From an uncultured Cohaesibacter sp. (GTDB lineage Bacteria > Pseudomonadota > Alphaproteobacteria > Rhizobiales > Cohaesibacteraceae), in contig NZ_OY762934.1 of the NCBI RefSeq assembly GCF_963667045.1, positions 3,488,501 to 3,552,500 on the forward strand: DNA of 64,000 nt, given 5' to 3'. A program made the translations under genes and the position numbers. Under the pieces are notes generated by a model that saw nothing but the letters and a program-made list of their open reading frames with translations, was not told where the DNA came from and searched no databases. Positions 24,291-32,837 of the stretch are shown here, piece by piece (positions within the stretch are counted from its first letter, which is position 1; every line of letters starts with the position of its first letter).

Positions 24291-24639
24291 TATAAGAAAA
24301 CCTAACCATCATCTGGTGAGAATTCCCGAAACTTCCTCATGCCATAAATCTGCTGCAATTGCTGTCCATTCTTCAAAGCTTAGTTTTTGTCTAGATTTTA
24401 TGGTAAATTCCTTCGTGTGTTTTTCACGAAAGCAGGTTACAAGAACGCGTTTCCTGTTTCAAAAACAGGATCGAATCAAGGATTTGCGGCCGCTTTTGCC
24501 TGATCGCGCAATGAATCGTCGCGTGCGCGATGACGGCGCAACCCGGATTTCAAGGGATCGGTAGTCCATCCGACATCCGAAGTCGCAGGCCCTCGCACGG
24601 GTGTCTGGCATGATTGAATTGGAAGGTTTGCGTTGTTCA
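24291..24639. other. Leader region of the capsule export genes
   Basis: No gene. It contains a perfect 8-bp hairpin TCCTGTTT/AAACAGGA with a 3-nt loop at 24452-24470, not followed by a T-run in either direction that would make a clear terminator. Its GC rises towards the exporter genes, marking the edge of the AT-rich mobile zone. Confidence 0.45.
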
Positions 24640-25467
24640 ATGCCTGATGTTTCGCGATTTATCAAAGTAACCGACATCAATGCAACGCAGCTACGGAGCG
24701 GGGCTTACCGACAGCGATCAGCCATCTGGGCTCTTGTCTTCAAGGAATTTAAGATCAGGCTTGGCATGAGCCGCATCGGGTTCTTCTGGACGATGGTTGA
24801 ACCGATCATCGGTATGATCATGTTTGGGGCAATCCGGCTTTCCATTGGGCAGAGTGAGATTCATCATGTGCCGGTGATGTTGTTTATCGGTTCCGGGTTC
24901 ATCGTGTACAATGCTTTCCGGCCTGGCATGAACTTTATTCCAAACGCGATCATGGCCAATCAGGGCCTGCTCTATTATCCTCAGGTCAAGCCGATCGATA
25001 CCATTCTGGCGCGCTTTATTCTTTCCATCTGGTTGCACCTTCTGGCAAGTTCCTTCATGTTGTTGCTGCTCTGGTGGGGTACCGGTGATCATCCGTCCTT
25101 TGTTGATCCACTGCTGTGCATCAAGACGCTTATGCTTTCCTCCCTGTTGGGGCTCGGGGTTGCCTTTCTGATCGCCATTTTTGGCACTCAAAATGAGAGT
25201 GTCTTCAAGCTGATTGGCATCATTGGTATGCCCATGATGGTCTTGTCGGGGGTGATGACTTCGATGAATGAGCTGTCGGCTTCAGCAAGACAGTATCTTG
25301 CATGGAATCCGATCATCCATCTTGTCGAGGGCTTTCGTCACGGTGCCTTCGGTACGCGTCTGTTTCCCGAGTATGATCTGGGATATCCGACCCTCGTGAC
25401 AATCCTTCTGCTGGGGCTTGGATATGTCCTTTACTACAACTACCGCTTTAAACTGCTAATGAAATGA
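24640..25467 (+). CDS. kpsM: Capsule polysaccharide ABC exporter, permease (KpsM-type)
   Basis: ABC-2 type permease of about 275 residues with six likely membrane segments: FFWTMVEPIIGMIMFGAI, VPVMLFIGSGFIVYNAF, FILSIWLHLLASSFMLLLLW, LMLSSLLGLGVAFLIAIFG, LIGIIGMPMMVLSGVMTSM and LVTILLLGLGYVLYYNYRF. The cytoplasmic N-terminus RSAIWALVFKEFKIRLGMSRIGFFW is the usual KpsM/CtrC lead-in. With KpsT it exports a lipid-linked capsule or related polymer across the inner membrane. Start choice is uncertain: GTG 24601 and ATG 24610 are also in frame. It overlaps kpsT by 4 bp (ATGA). Confidence 0.88.
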   Translation: MPDVSRFIKVTDINATQLRSGAYRQRSAIWALVFKEFKIRLGMSRIGFFWTMVEPIIGMIMFGAIRLSIGQSEIHHVPVMLFIGSGFIVYNAFRPGMNFIPNAIMANQGLLYYPQVKPIDTILARFILSIWLHLLASSFMLLLLWWGTGDHPSFVDPLLCIKTLMLSSLLGLGVAFLIAIFGTQNESVFKLIGIIGMPMMVLSGVMTSMNELSASARQYLAWNPIIHLVEGFRHGAFGTRLFPEYDLGYPTLVTILLLGLGYVLYYNYRFKLLMK

Positions 25468-26126
25468 TTCATCTAGAAAATGTCTCCAAATACTACGCGA
25501 CGCCGGGCGGTCGCCATTATGTGCTGAAGGACGTTTCTTTCACGGTCCCTGATCATGCGCAGCTTGGCGTTCTGGGACCCAACGGCGCTGGCAAGTCGAC
25601 GCTGATGCGCCTGTTTTCCGGGGTAGATGTGCCGAACAAGGGGCGGATCATCCGTACTGGCAGCATTTCATGGCCCATGGGGCTGGCATCTTCGATGCAA
25701 AGTGCCCTGACTGGCAAGGAAAACGCCCGGTTTGCCTGTCAAATTCAGGGTATTTCGCACAAGGAGGTCGGGGAGGTTGTCGAGGGGATACGGGACTTTG
25801 CCGAAATCGGCAAGTATTTCGATATGCCGGTCCGGACCTATTCTTCCGGTATGAGGGCCCGCCTCAACTTTGCCATTGCCATGGCGTTCGACTTCAATTG
25901 CTATATCATTGACGAATTGACGGCCGTGGGTGACCAGAATTTCAAGGACAAGAGCCGGGCCACATTCGAGAAGAAGCGCCAGAATGCTAGTTTCATCAAG
26001 GTTTCCCATAGTCTTGAGGAATTGAGGGCGGAATGCAACATGGGCCTCGTTTTGAACAAGGGGTCCGCGACGATCTATGACAGTTTTGCTGAAGCCGAAG
26101 AGGCCTATTTGCAAAATATCAAGTGA
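25464..26126 (+). CDS. kpsT: Capsule polysaccharide ABC exporter, ATPase (KpsT-type)
   Basis: 220 residues, normal for KpsT/CtrD. Walker A is GPNGAGKST (about residues 39-47), the signature is YSSGMRARLNFA and Walker B is CYIIDELTAVGD, the distinctive form of polysaccharide exporters. ATG overlaps the kpsM stop. It energises export through KpsM. The next gene, kpsE, is 135 bp away and could have its own promoter. Confidence 0.93.
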   Translation: MIHLENVSKYYATPGGRHYVLKDVSFTVPDHAQLGVLGPNGAGKSTLMRLFSGVDVPNKGRIIRTGSISWPMGLASSMQSALTGKENARFACQIQGISHKEVGEVVEGIRDFAEIGKYFDMPVRTYSSGMRARLNFAIAMAFDFNCYIIDELTAVGDQNFKDKSRATFEKKRQNASFIKVSHSLEELRAECNMGLVLNKGSATIYDSFAEAEEAYLQNIK

Positions 26127-26261
26127 CGTTCAAGACGGCATTGTTCAATAATTGTTTAGTCTAGTAGAATACACGGCCATCTGGAAGAGTTTGTGCCCGA
26201 GTTCTCGTTATAACACCAACGAACACACTGTTCCCAAGAGTGGAGCCAAAGTGAAATAACC

Positions 26262-27353
26262 ATGGCCAAAATCCAACTGTCCCTGTCAAGATTATTGTTG
26301 ATTGTTCTGCTTGTCATCCCGGTTATCCTTATTATCATCTACGCAGTGTTTGTGGCTACTGACCGTTTTGAGAGCAGCGCTTCGGTCTATATTACCGAAG
26401 AGCAGGGGGCGTCGAGTGCGCTGGACTTGTCTTCTCTTGGCTTTACGACTTCAAGCAATTCGCGTGAAATCATGGTGCTCAAGGCCTTCATCGACTCTCA
26501 GGGCATGATGATGCGGCTGGATAAGGACCTGCATCTTCTTGATCATTTCTCAAGCGCCGGGGCTGACATATTCTCCCGTCTTGAGGCGGGGGCTCCCATC
26601 GAGATCGCCTATGAATATTACAAGAAACGGATCAAGACCAACTTCGATGATCAGGCCCAGCTGCTCGAAATCTCGGTTCAGACTTTTGACAGCGAGTTTT
26701 CCAAGAAGGTTCTTGATCGGATCCTTGCGCATTCGCAGGACTTCATCGACCAGTTGAACGAGCAGATCAAGTCATCGCAGCTCCTCTTCTTTCAGGCGGA
26801 GGTGAAGACTTCCGAGAATGAGTTGATCGAGGCACGAAACCGCCTCACCGAGTTTCAGCGCAAGAATGCCATCTTCTCCACGGAACTGGCTACAAAGACC
26901 ATTGGTGGCACGATCTCTGGCCTTGAACAGCAGTTGGCTGCACGACAGGCTGATTTGAGTTCCCGCCTCGGCGTGCTGGACGAGAGTTCGCCAACGGTCA
27001 AGCGCATTCGGGCGGAGATCGAAGCCCTGAAAGACCAGCTCAACAAGGAGAACTCGAGGCTGGCGTCCGACAAGGGTAATTCGCTGAGCGAGTTGGACAG
27101 TAAGTTTCGCGAAATCCAATTGCTGATCGAATACAAGACCTTGCGCTACAAGGCCAACTTGCAGGCCTATGAGCAGGCCCAGCTGGATACGGCGCGCCGA
27201 TTGCGGTTCCTGACCATTGTTGCTGAGCCTACCGTGGCGGAAAGCGCTCTCTATCCTGATCGCATATATATGGTGATAACGGGATCGATCCTGGCGTTTG
27301 TCTTCTACTTCCTTGTCACGATTTCCATCGCCATCATCCGGGAGCATTCCTAG
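26262..27353 (+). CDS. kpsE: Capsule export inner-membrane/periplasmic protein (KpsE/CtrB type)
   Basis: 363 residues. An N-terminal membrane helix (about 8-30, LLLIVLLVIPVILIIIYAVFV) is followed by a long periplasmic part with coiled coil (about 170-285, QAEVKTSENELIEARNRLTE). The conserved PTVAESALYPDRIY precedes a C-terminal helix (YMVITGSILAFVFYFLVTISIAII). This is the polysaccharide co-polymerase layout that couples the KpsMT exporter to an outer-membrane channel. No kpsD-like channel or kpsC/kpsS gene is in the window. A bidirectional terminator follows. Confidence 0.9.
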   Translation: MAKIQLSLSRLLLIVLLVIPVILIIIYAVFVATDRFESSASVYITEEQGASSALDLSSLGFTTSSNSREIMVLKAFIDSQGMMMRLDKDLHLLDHFSSAGADIFSRLEAGAPIEIAYEYYKKRIKTNFDDQAQLLEISVQTFDSEFSKKVLDRILAHSQDFIDQLNEQIKSSQLLFFQAEVKTSENELIEARNRLTEFQRKNAIFSTELATKTIGGTISGLEQQLAARQADLSSRLGVLDESSPTVKRIRAEIEALKDQLNKENSRLASDKGNSLSELDSKFREIQLLIEYKTLRYKANLQAYEQAQLDTARRLRFLTIVAEPTVAESALYPDRIYMVITGSILAFVFYFLVTISIAIIREHS

Positions 27354-27424
27354 CCGCCGGAAAGGCTACGGATCGGAAAGGCTGGGGTAGGGTTGCTGCC
27401 AATCGGAGATCTCATCACATAAAA

Positions 27425-27464
27425 AATGCCGCCATCAGTTGAACGATGATGGCGGCATTTTGTT
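27425..27464. terminator. Bidirectional rho-independent terminator
   Basis: AATGCCGCCATCA and TGATGGCGGCATT form a perfect 13-bp stem with a 9-nt loop. It is flanked by A-runs on the left and TTTTGTTGTTTT on the right, so it works for both the kps genes and the convergent catabolic operon. Confidence 0.9.
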
Positions 27465-27506
27465 GTTTTGGAGGCCTCGCGCAGCCTCGTCTGATTGTCT
27501 GTCCTA

Positions 27507-28754
27507 TTACCGGACGGAGATCACGGCGCGATTGTCCGGCGACAGGGCGTCGGTGAGGGCGCTGGTCTTGCCTTCCATGACGTCGACAAGCAGTTTTGCC
27601 GTGGTCGGGCCTTGGGTAAAGCCTTGATGGCCATGGCCAAAGTGGAACCACAGCCCCTTGTGCTTCTGGGCGGCGCCCACGACCGGCAGCATGTCGGGCA
27701 TACAGGGGCGGTTCCCGAACCACGGCTCGGCTTCGACCATTTCGCCGACATCCATCAGCTCACGGGCGCTCTTGAGGCCGTGCATGAGCTGTTTGGGGTT
27801 GGCCGGGTCCTTGCGGTTGACCAGCTCGGCGCCGGTGGCAATGCGCATGCCCTTTTCCATCGGGGCAAAGACGCAGCCGTTGGCATAGTCCTGGATAGGC
27901 CGGGTCAGTGGCTTGTCCATCTTGAAATGGGCGTGATAGCCGCGCTTGTAGACCATTTTGACCTTGTAGCCGAACGGAGCGAGCAGATCCGGTGCCCATG
28001 GGCCAAGTGCCACGACAACTTCATTTGCGGAAATCGCGCCATCGTTGCCCTTCACTTCCCAGCCGGTTGCGGTCTGCTTGAGGCTCATGGCATCGCCCTT
28101 GACGAAAGCGCCACCGCGCTTGACGAACAGGTCGGCATAGGCCGAGGTGAGGGCTCCCGGATCGGAGCAGGCCCAGGTGTCAGTCCAGTGAACCGCGCCG
28201 GATACATCGACCTTGAGGGCCGGTTCGAGGGCGCGCAGTTCCTTGCCGTCCACCATGCGCAGCGGCACGTCATACATTGAGGCGATGCGTTCGGCTTCGC
28301 TCGACTGTTCGTCAAAGGAGCGCTTGTTGCGGCACAGCTTGAAGAAGCCCTTGCGCTCGATAAGGCGTTCAGCGCCGGAGGCTTCGATGAGGGGCTGGTG
28401 ATCGTCCGTGCATTTCACCGTCATCTGCTCGAAGATCTTGGAGATGCGACGATGCTGGGTTTCGCCCGAATTGACGAAATAGGCCCACAGGGACGGCATT
28501 ATGTTCGGCATGTCTTTCCAGTGGTAGACGATGTCGTTGGTTCGGCCGATACCGTAGAGGAACAGCGTCACCAGATTGTGGGGGATGTGGTATGGTTCGG
28601 CGGCTTCGCGCTGGATGAGGCCAGCGTTGCCATAGCTTGTTTCAAGGCCCGGATTGGAACGGTCCAAAAGGGTGACTGCGTGTCCGCGCTCTTGCAGGGC
28701 GAGGGCCGTACTGACGCCAACCATACCGGCGCCCAGAACGATTATCTCAGACAT
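27507..28754 (-). CDS. FAD-dependent D-amino-acid dehydrogenase-like oxidoreductase
   Basis: 415 residues, DadA/DAO fold. The N-terminal dinucleotide motif is VLGAGMVGVSTALALQERGH (about 5-24), followed by VTLLDRSNPGLETSYGNAG, which is typical of DadA. The C-terminus has FGHGHQGFTQGPTTAKLLVD, the FAD-contact region. It oxidises a D- or other amino acid to the imino acid, passing electrons to the respiratory chain if DadA-like. It is the last gene of the long minus-strand operon, 27 bp after ridA, whose product hydrolyses imines. Substrate not determinable from sequence. Confidence 0.87.
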   Translation of the reverse strand: MSEIIVLGAGMVGVSTALALQERGHAVTLLDRSNPGLETSYGNAGLIQREAAEPYHIPHNLVTLFLYGIGRTNDIVYHWKDMPNIMPSLWAYFVNSGETQHRRISKIFEQMTVKCTDDHQPLIEASGAERLIERKGFFKLCRNKRSFDEQSSEAERIASMYDVPLRMVDGKELRALEPALKVDVSGAVHWTDTWACSDPGALTSAYADLFVKRGGAFVKGDAMSLKQTATGWEVKGNDGAISANEVVVALGPWAPDLLAPFGYKVKMVYKRGYHAHFKMDKPLTRPIQDYANGCVFAPMEKGMRIATGAELVNRKDPANPKQLMHGLKSARELMDVGEMVEAEPWFGNRPCMPDMLPVVGAAQKHKGLWFHFGHGHQGFTQGPTTAKLLVDVMEGKTSALTDALSPDNRAVISVR

Positions 28755-28781
28755 TTTCTTGTTCTTTCAAAGTGTGAAGCT

Positions 28782-29117
28782 TCAGGCTTCGGCAATGACT
28801 GTAATTTCCACTTTCGCGTCGATCATCAAGGTGCAGCCGATTGTGGTGCGGACCGGCAGGGGATCGGAGAAATAGCTCGCATAGACAGCGTTGAAGGCAG
28901 CAAAGTCTGCCGGGTCAGTCAGATAGCAGGTGCAGGAGACGACATTGGACAGGGAGAGGCCTTCGCCCTCCAGTGTCTTCTTGATGCCCTCGAGACAATT
29001 CCTGGTTTGAGCTTCGATCCCTTCCGGTACGGTGCCGTCTGCGTTGAAGCCGATTTCACCGGAGAGGTAAACGGTGGAGCCGGAACGGCGGACTTTGGAA
29101 AATGGGAGGTTTGCCAT
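28782..29117 (-). CDS. RidA-family enamine/imine deaminase
   Basis: 111 residues, the normal RidA/YjgF length. Motifs: VYLSGEIGFNADGTVPEGIE near residue 17, SNVVSCTCYLTDPADFAAFN near 59 and the conserved Arg in LPVRTTIGC near 93. RidA proteins hydrolyse reactive enamine/imine intermediates. Its position between a D-serine dehydratase/amidase pair and an amino-acid dehydrogenase fits directly, because both produce such intermediates. Confidence 0.9.
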   Translation of the reverse strand: MANLPFSKVRRSGSTVYLSGEIGFNADGTVPEGIEAQTRNCLEGIKKTLEGEGLSLSNVVSCTCYLTDPADFAAFNAVYASYFSDPLPVRTTIGCTLMIDAKVEITVIAEA

Positions 29118-29168
29118 CTTGGTTCCTTGAAGGGTTATTGAGTTTGGAGGATTCGGGAGGAGTCGGTA

Positions 29169-30677
29169 TCATTCGAAATTCAGGAACCCTTCGGCCTGGC
29201 TGATCGGGTCAGCCGCCTTGAGCAATGCAAGATCCGGGCCTGTTGGTGCCAGACCGTCGATGGAAGCGATAATGGCCTCCAGTTCTGCGGCCACGGCAAG
29301 GACGCCGAGGTCGTCATGGCGGCGCCCGACGATCTGCAAGCCGAACGGCATGTTGTTGGCATCCCGGCCACAGGGGATGGTTATGGACGGATGGCCGGGG
29401 ATGGTGGAGGCATAGGCCATGGCCAGCCAATGGTAATAGCTCTTGGTCGGTTTGCCGTCGATTTCTGCCGGGAACAGTTCGCGCCACGGACGGGGACTGA
29501 TGGTCACCGCTGGCGAAATCAGATAGTCGTGATGCTCGAAGAAGGCCTGCCAGTCACGATAGTAACGGCTCTGGGCAAACATCGCCTGCGCCACATCCTC
29601 GGCGGAGTAGCTGCGGCCTTCCTTGACGTTCTCGGTGACATTCGGACCGACCAAATGGGGCTTTGTGTCTACTAAAGTCGCATGAATGCCTAAAAACTGA
29701 ACACCGCGCAGCACAGAGAATATGCGATCGGCATCGGTGCATTTGGGGCTCTTTGCGTCAACTTGCCCGAAGAAGGGGGCAAGCTGTGGCATGATCGCGC
29801 GGAAATGGTCGCGGATGATGCTTTCGGTTGGGGCGAAATCATAGTCTTCGGTCACGGCAATGCGCAGTGAGGAGAGGTCAACTCTCGGCAGATTGGCAAA
29901 GGAGGTCGGGTCCCATGGGGTCTTGCCATCGGTGATGATGGTGTAGGGGTCCTTGCGGTCCGGACGGGCCAGAACGGAGAGCATCAGTGCTGTGTCGGCG
30001 ACGCTGCGCCCCATCGGGCCAGAGGTTGGCATGGGGATAAGGGCGGCCGCACGGGTATCCCCCGGCACAACGCCCGGGCTTGGGCGATAGCCGACAATGC
30101 CACAAAAGGCCGCCGGGTTGCGCAGCGAGCCGCCGGTGTCCGATCCGGTCGCCAATGGCGCGTAGCCGCAGGCCAGGCTGACCGCCGAGCCGCCTGACGA
30201 CCCGGCGCAGGTGCGGGTCAAGTCGTGGGGATTGGCGGTGACGCCATAGACCCGGTTGCGTGTGTTGCCACCGGCGCTCCATTCGGGATTGTTGGTCTTG
30301 CCCATCGGCATGGCGCCAGCCTTGCGCATGGCCGCGACAATGGCGTCATCACGGGTGGCAATATTGTCCTTGAACGCTTCGGAGCCGAAGGTCGTGGGCA
30401 GGCCCTTGACGTCGATCATGTCCTTGACGCCGAACGGCAGGCCGTGCAGCGGGCCGAGCGCCTCGCCATCCATGACAGCCTGTTCTGCGGCCTTGGCCTC
30501 CTCAAGCAGCGCCTCGAAACGGCGGGCGACGAGGGCGTTGACGGCATGGTCAACCGCTTCGACCCGCTCAATGCAGGCGCTGGCAAGCTCGACCGGAGAG
30601 AGGGCCTTGCGGGCGATCAACTGGCGCGCTTCGATCGCGCCGAGATCGGCGGGGTTCGTTGCGGATTGCTTGACCAT
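29169..30677 (-). CDS. Amidase (amidase-signature family)
   Basis: 502 residues from ATG 30677, preceded by AAGAAGGAAC. The Ser-cisSer-Lys triad is visible: Lys in LPFGVKDMIDVKG (about 86), Ser in CAGSSGGSAVSLACG and the nucleophile Ser in TGSDTGGSLRNPAAFCG. It hydrolyses a carboxamide, releasing ammonia or an amine; substrate unknown. It is the gene after the D-serine dehydratase, 1 bp apart, so strongly coupled. The frame is open upstream inside dsdA but the internal ATG with a ribosome site is the sensible start. Confidence 0.9.
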   Translation of the reverse strand: MVKQSATNPADLGAIEARQLIARKALSPVELASACIERVEAVDHAVNALVARRFEALLEEAKAAEQAVMDGEALGPLHGLPFGVKDMIDVKGLPTTFGSEAFKDNIATRDDAIVAAMRKAGAMPMGKTNNPEWSAGGNTRNRVYGVTANPHDLTRTCAGSSGGSAVSLACGYAPLATGSDTGGSLRNPAAFCGIVGYRPSPGVVPGDTRAAALIPMPTSGPMGRSVADTALMLSVLARPDRKDPYTIITDGKTPWDPTSFANLPRVDLSSLRIAVTEDYDFAPTESIIRDHFRAIMPQLAPFFGQVDAKSPKCTDADRIFSVLRGVQFLGIHATLVDTKPHLVGPNVTENVKEGRSYSAEDVAQAMFAQSRYYRDWQAFFEHHDYLISPAVTISPRPWRELFPAEIDGKPTKSYYHWLAMAYASTIPGHPSITIPCGRDANNMPFGLQIVGRRHDDLGVLAVAAELEAIIASIDGLAPTGPDLALLKAADPISQAEGFLNFE

Positions 30678-30678
30678 C

Positions 30679-32022
30679 TTATTGTTCCTTCTTGAGATCC
30701 AACGGCAGGGGCAATGCATTGCCCTTGTCCACGAATGTCTGGAATTGCAGCTCCGGGACGAAGGAGCCGCCGGTTGTCCAGACGACATGAATGGCGTTTT
30801 CCATGGCCTTGGCCGAGAGATGCCGGTCGCAGAAGGCCTGCCCCTCGCGGGTTTCCAGCATGAAGTGCGGACCGGCAAAGCCGATGGTGGCTGACGGTTC
30901 GAGCTTGAGATTGGCCTCGCCATAGGCAAGGGCAACAAAGCGCATCAGGTCATCGTCGCCAACGGTATAGACGCCAGCCAGCCGGTCCGCCATCTGGCGG
31001 GCGACGAGATGGGACATGGTGGCAACGGCCATGCCGTCGGCTTCGGTCTTGTTGGTGAGGTCGAATTCATACACCGAGCGCGGGCTTTGAGGTCCGTGCA
31101 TCATCTGCAGCAGGGCTGAGGGCGACTGGACCGGTTCGGCAAAGAAGCAATGGACATTGGCGCCGAAGACGCCTCTGGCCCCGTAGGCAATGCCTCCCGG
31201 TGCGCCGCCGATGCCGCAGGGCAGGTAGAGGAACAGGGGCCGATCCGGGCCAATGTTGATGCCAGCCTCGATGAGCTGGCTGGCCAGTTCCAGCGCGCCG
31301 GCGCTGTAGCCGGTGAACAACAGCTCTGAATCCTCGTCATCGACGAAATAGACCATGGGGTCCTTGCGGGCGGCATCACGGGCGGCGGCAACGGCCAGAT
31401 TATAGTCGCCGCGGTGTTGCTTGACCTTGACACCGAAGCGGCGCAACCGGTCAATCTTCCATTTCTTGGCGTCCGAGGACATGTGGACCACGGCATTGTA
31501 GCCAAGGGTTCTGGCGGCGATGCCGACGCTGAGCCCGAGGTTTCCGGTGGACCCCACGGCGATGGTGCGTTCGGAGAAGAAGGCGTGGGCGGCTTCGCTG
31601 GTCAGTTCGGTGATGGGGTCGGTGGGGGACAGGAAACCCGAGGCGCGGGCCTCGTTCACGGCGGTCATCAGCACTTCGAAAATGCCGCCGCGGGCCTTGA
31701 CCGATCCCGCAACGGGCAGGGCGTGGTCGGCCTTGACGAACAGACGCCCGAAGGCCTGGTCCTGATAGCCGAGCCGGGCGCGCAGGCTGTCGACCTCGAC
31801 GAGCTCAGAGGTGATGGTGCCGTTGGTGGCCTCAAGGTCGGGGAACAGGGCCTTGAGCAGGGGTGCCAGCATCTGCCAGTTGGCAACCGCTTCTTGTAGC
31901 CCGGCCTGAGCGTCATCGTCGCGGGCCGGGGTGTAGACCGGATTGCACCAGAGGGATGGTCTGGCCTTCTTGACGGTTTCCAGAATGGCGCTGTCTGTCG
32001 CTGAGAGTGGGGTGCCCGTCAT
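30679..32022 (-). CDS. dsdA: D-serine dehydratase (D-serine ammonia-lyase)
   Basis: 447 residues, the usual DsdA size. The PLP lysine lies in LPVAGSVKARGGIFEVL, the phosphate-binding loop is TIAVGSTGNLGLSVGIAA and a Gly-rich segment YLPCGIGGAPGGIAYG follows. It converts D-serine to pyruvate and ammonia through an aminoacrylate intermediate. The ATG at 32022 overlaps the upstream permease stop (ATGA). The neighbours RidA and D-amino-acid dehydrogenase support a D-amino-acid catabolic role. D-threonine could also be a substrate. Confidence 0.93.
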   Translation of the reverse strand: MTGTPLSATDSAILETVKKARPSLWCNPVYTPARDDDAQAGLQEAVANWQMLAPLLKALFPDLEATNGTITSELVEVDSLRARLGYQDQAFGRLFVKADHALPVAGSVKARGGIFEVLMTAVNEARASGFLSPTDPITELTSEAAHAFFSERTIAVGSTGNLGLSVGIAARTLGYNAVVHMSSDAKKWKIDRLRRFGVKVKQHRGDYNLAVAAARDAARKDPMVYFVDDEDSELLFTGYSAGALELASQLIEAGINIGPDRPLFLYLPCGIGGAPGGIAYGARGVFGANVHCFFAEPVQSPSALLQMMHGPQSPRSVYEFDLTNKTEADGMAVATMSHLVARQMADRLAGVYTVGDDDLMRFVALAYGEANLKLEPSATIGFAGPHFMLETREGQAFCDRHLSAKAMENAIHVVWTTGGSFVPELQFQTFVDKGNALPLPLDLKKEQ

Positions 32023-32834
32023 GCCATCAGTGCCTTTCTGAGCATGTTGCCGGTGAGAATCAGGATGGTGAAGGCAAAGACGATACGCAGCTGCTTGGGC
32101 GACAGGGAATGGGCCATGCGCACACCCAGCGGCACCGTCAGCATGGTTGTCATGACAATGACCACGACGGCGGGCAGGTTGACATAGCCGACGGTGAAGG
32201 GCGGCTTGCCGGTGATGTCCCAACCCTGCGTCAGGAAGGTGATGAAGCCGGGGATGGAGATCATCAGGCCAAAGCCGGGCGAGGTGCCGACAGCCTTGTG
32301 TGGCGGCACGTTATAGGCGGTGAGCAGCGGTACGGTGAAGGAGCCACCGCCGATGCCCATCAGGGCCGAGAAGAAGCCGATGATCACCGGATAGATCTTG
32401 CTCAGGATCGGGCCGGGCAGCTGGTCGGACAGCCGCCAGTCCTTCTTGCCGAACAGCATGTAGAGGCCGAGCATGATGCCGATGCAGCCAAAGATTAGCT
32501 GCAGCTCGTGCGAGCGCAGGGACGCGGCGGCAAACACGCCGATGATCGAGCCCACGGCGATGAACGGTCCCCACGTCCGGATCAGATCGAAGCTGACCGC
32601 GCCGCGCTTGTTGTGTGCCATCACCGATCGGATCGAGGTGAAGATGATGGTGCCTGTCGAGGTCGCTACGCAGATCTGCATGAGCTGGTCCGGCTGATAG
32701 CCGAGGGTGGAGAAGGCATAGTAGAAGGCAGGCACGAGGATGATGCCGCCGCCGACGCCGAGAAGGCCGGAAATGATACCGGCAATGGCACCGGCTCCGG
32801 CAATGACGGCAAAGAGCGTGAGTGTTGCTGCCAT
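32019..32834 (-). CDS. TauE/SafE-family membrane permease
   Basis: 271 residues with about eight hydrophobic segments and the family's two internal repeats: GIISGLLGVGGGIILVPAFYY near 19 and FFSALMGIGGGSFTVPLLT near 156. Members export sulfite, sulfoacetate or other organic anions; some may act in uptake. Its place inside a peptide/amino-acid catabolic operon, 3 bp after the M20 peptidase stop and overlapping dsdA, suggests that it moves a product or substrate of these enzymes, perhaps sulfur-containing. That link is inference. Confidence 0.87.
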   Translation of the reverse strand: MAATLTLFAVIAGAGAIAGIISGLLGVGGGIILVPAFYYAFSTLGYQPDQLMQICVATSTGTIIFTSIRSVMAHNKRGAVSFDLIRTWGPFIAVGSIIGVFAAASLRSHELQLIFGCIGIMLGLYMLFGKKDWRLSDQLPGPILSKIYPVIIGFFSALMGIGGGSFTVPLLTAYNVPPHKAVGTSPGFGLMISIPGFITFLTQGWDITGKPPFTVGYVNLPAVVVIVMTTMLTVPLGVRMAHSLSPKQLRIVFAFTILILTGNMLRKALMA

Positions 32835-32837
32835 GTA

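Noticed and set aside
29169-30938. A longer amidase start upstream at 30938.
   Set aside because: The extra 87 residues lie inside dsdA and have no amidase similarity; ATG 30677 has a good ribosome site.
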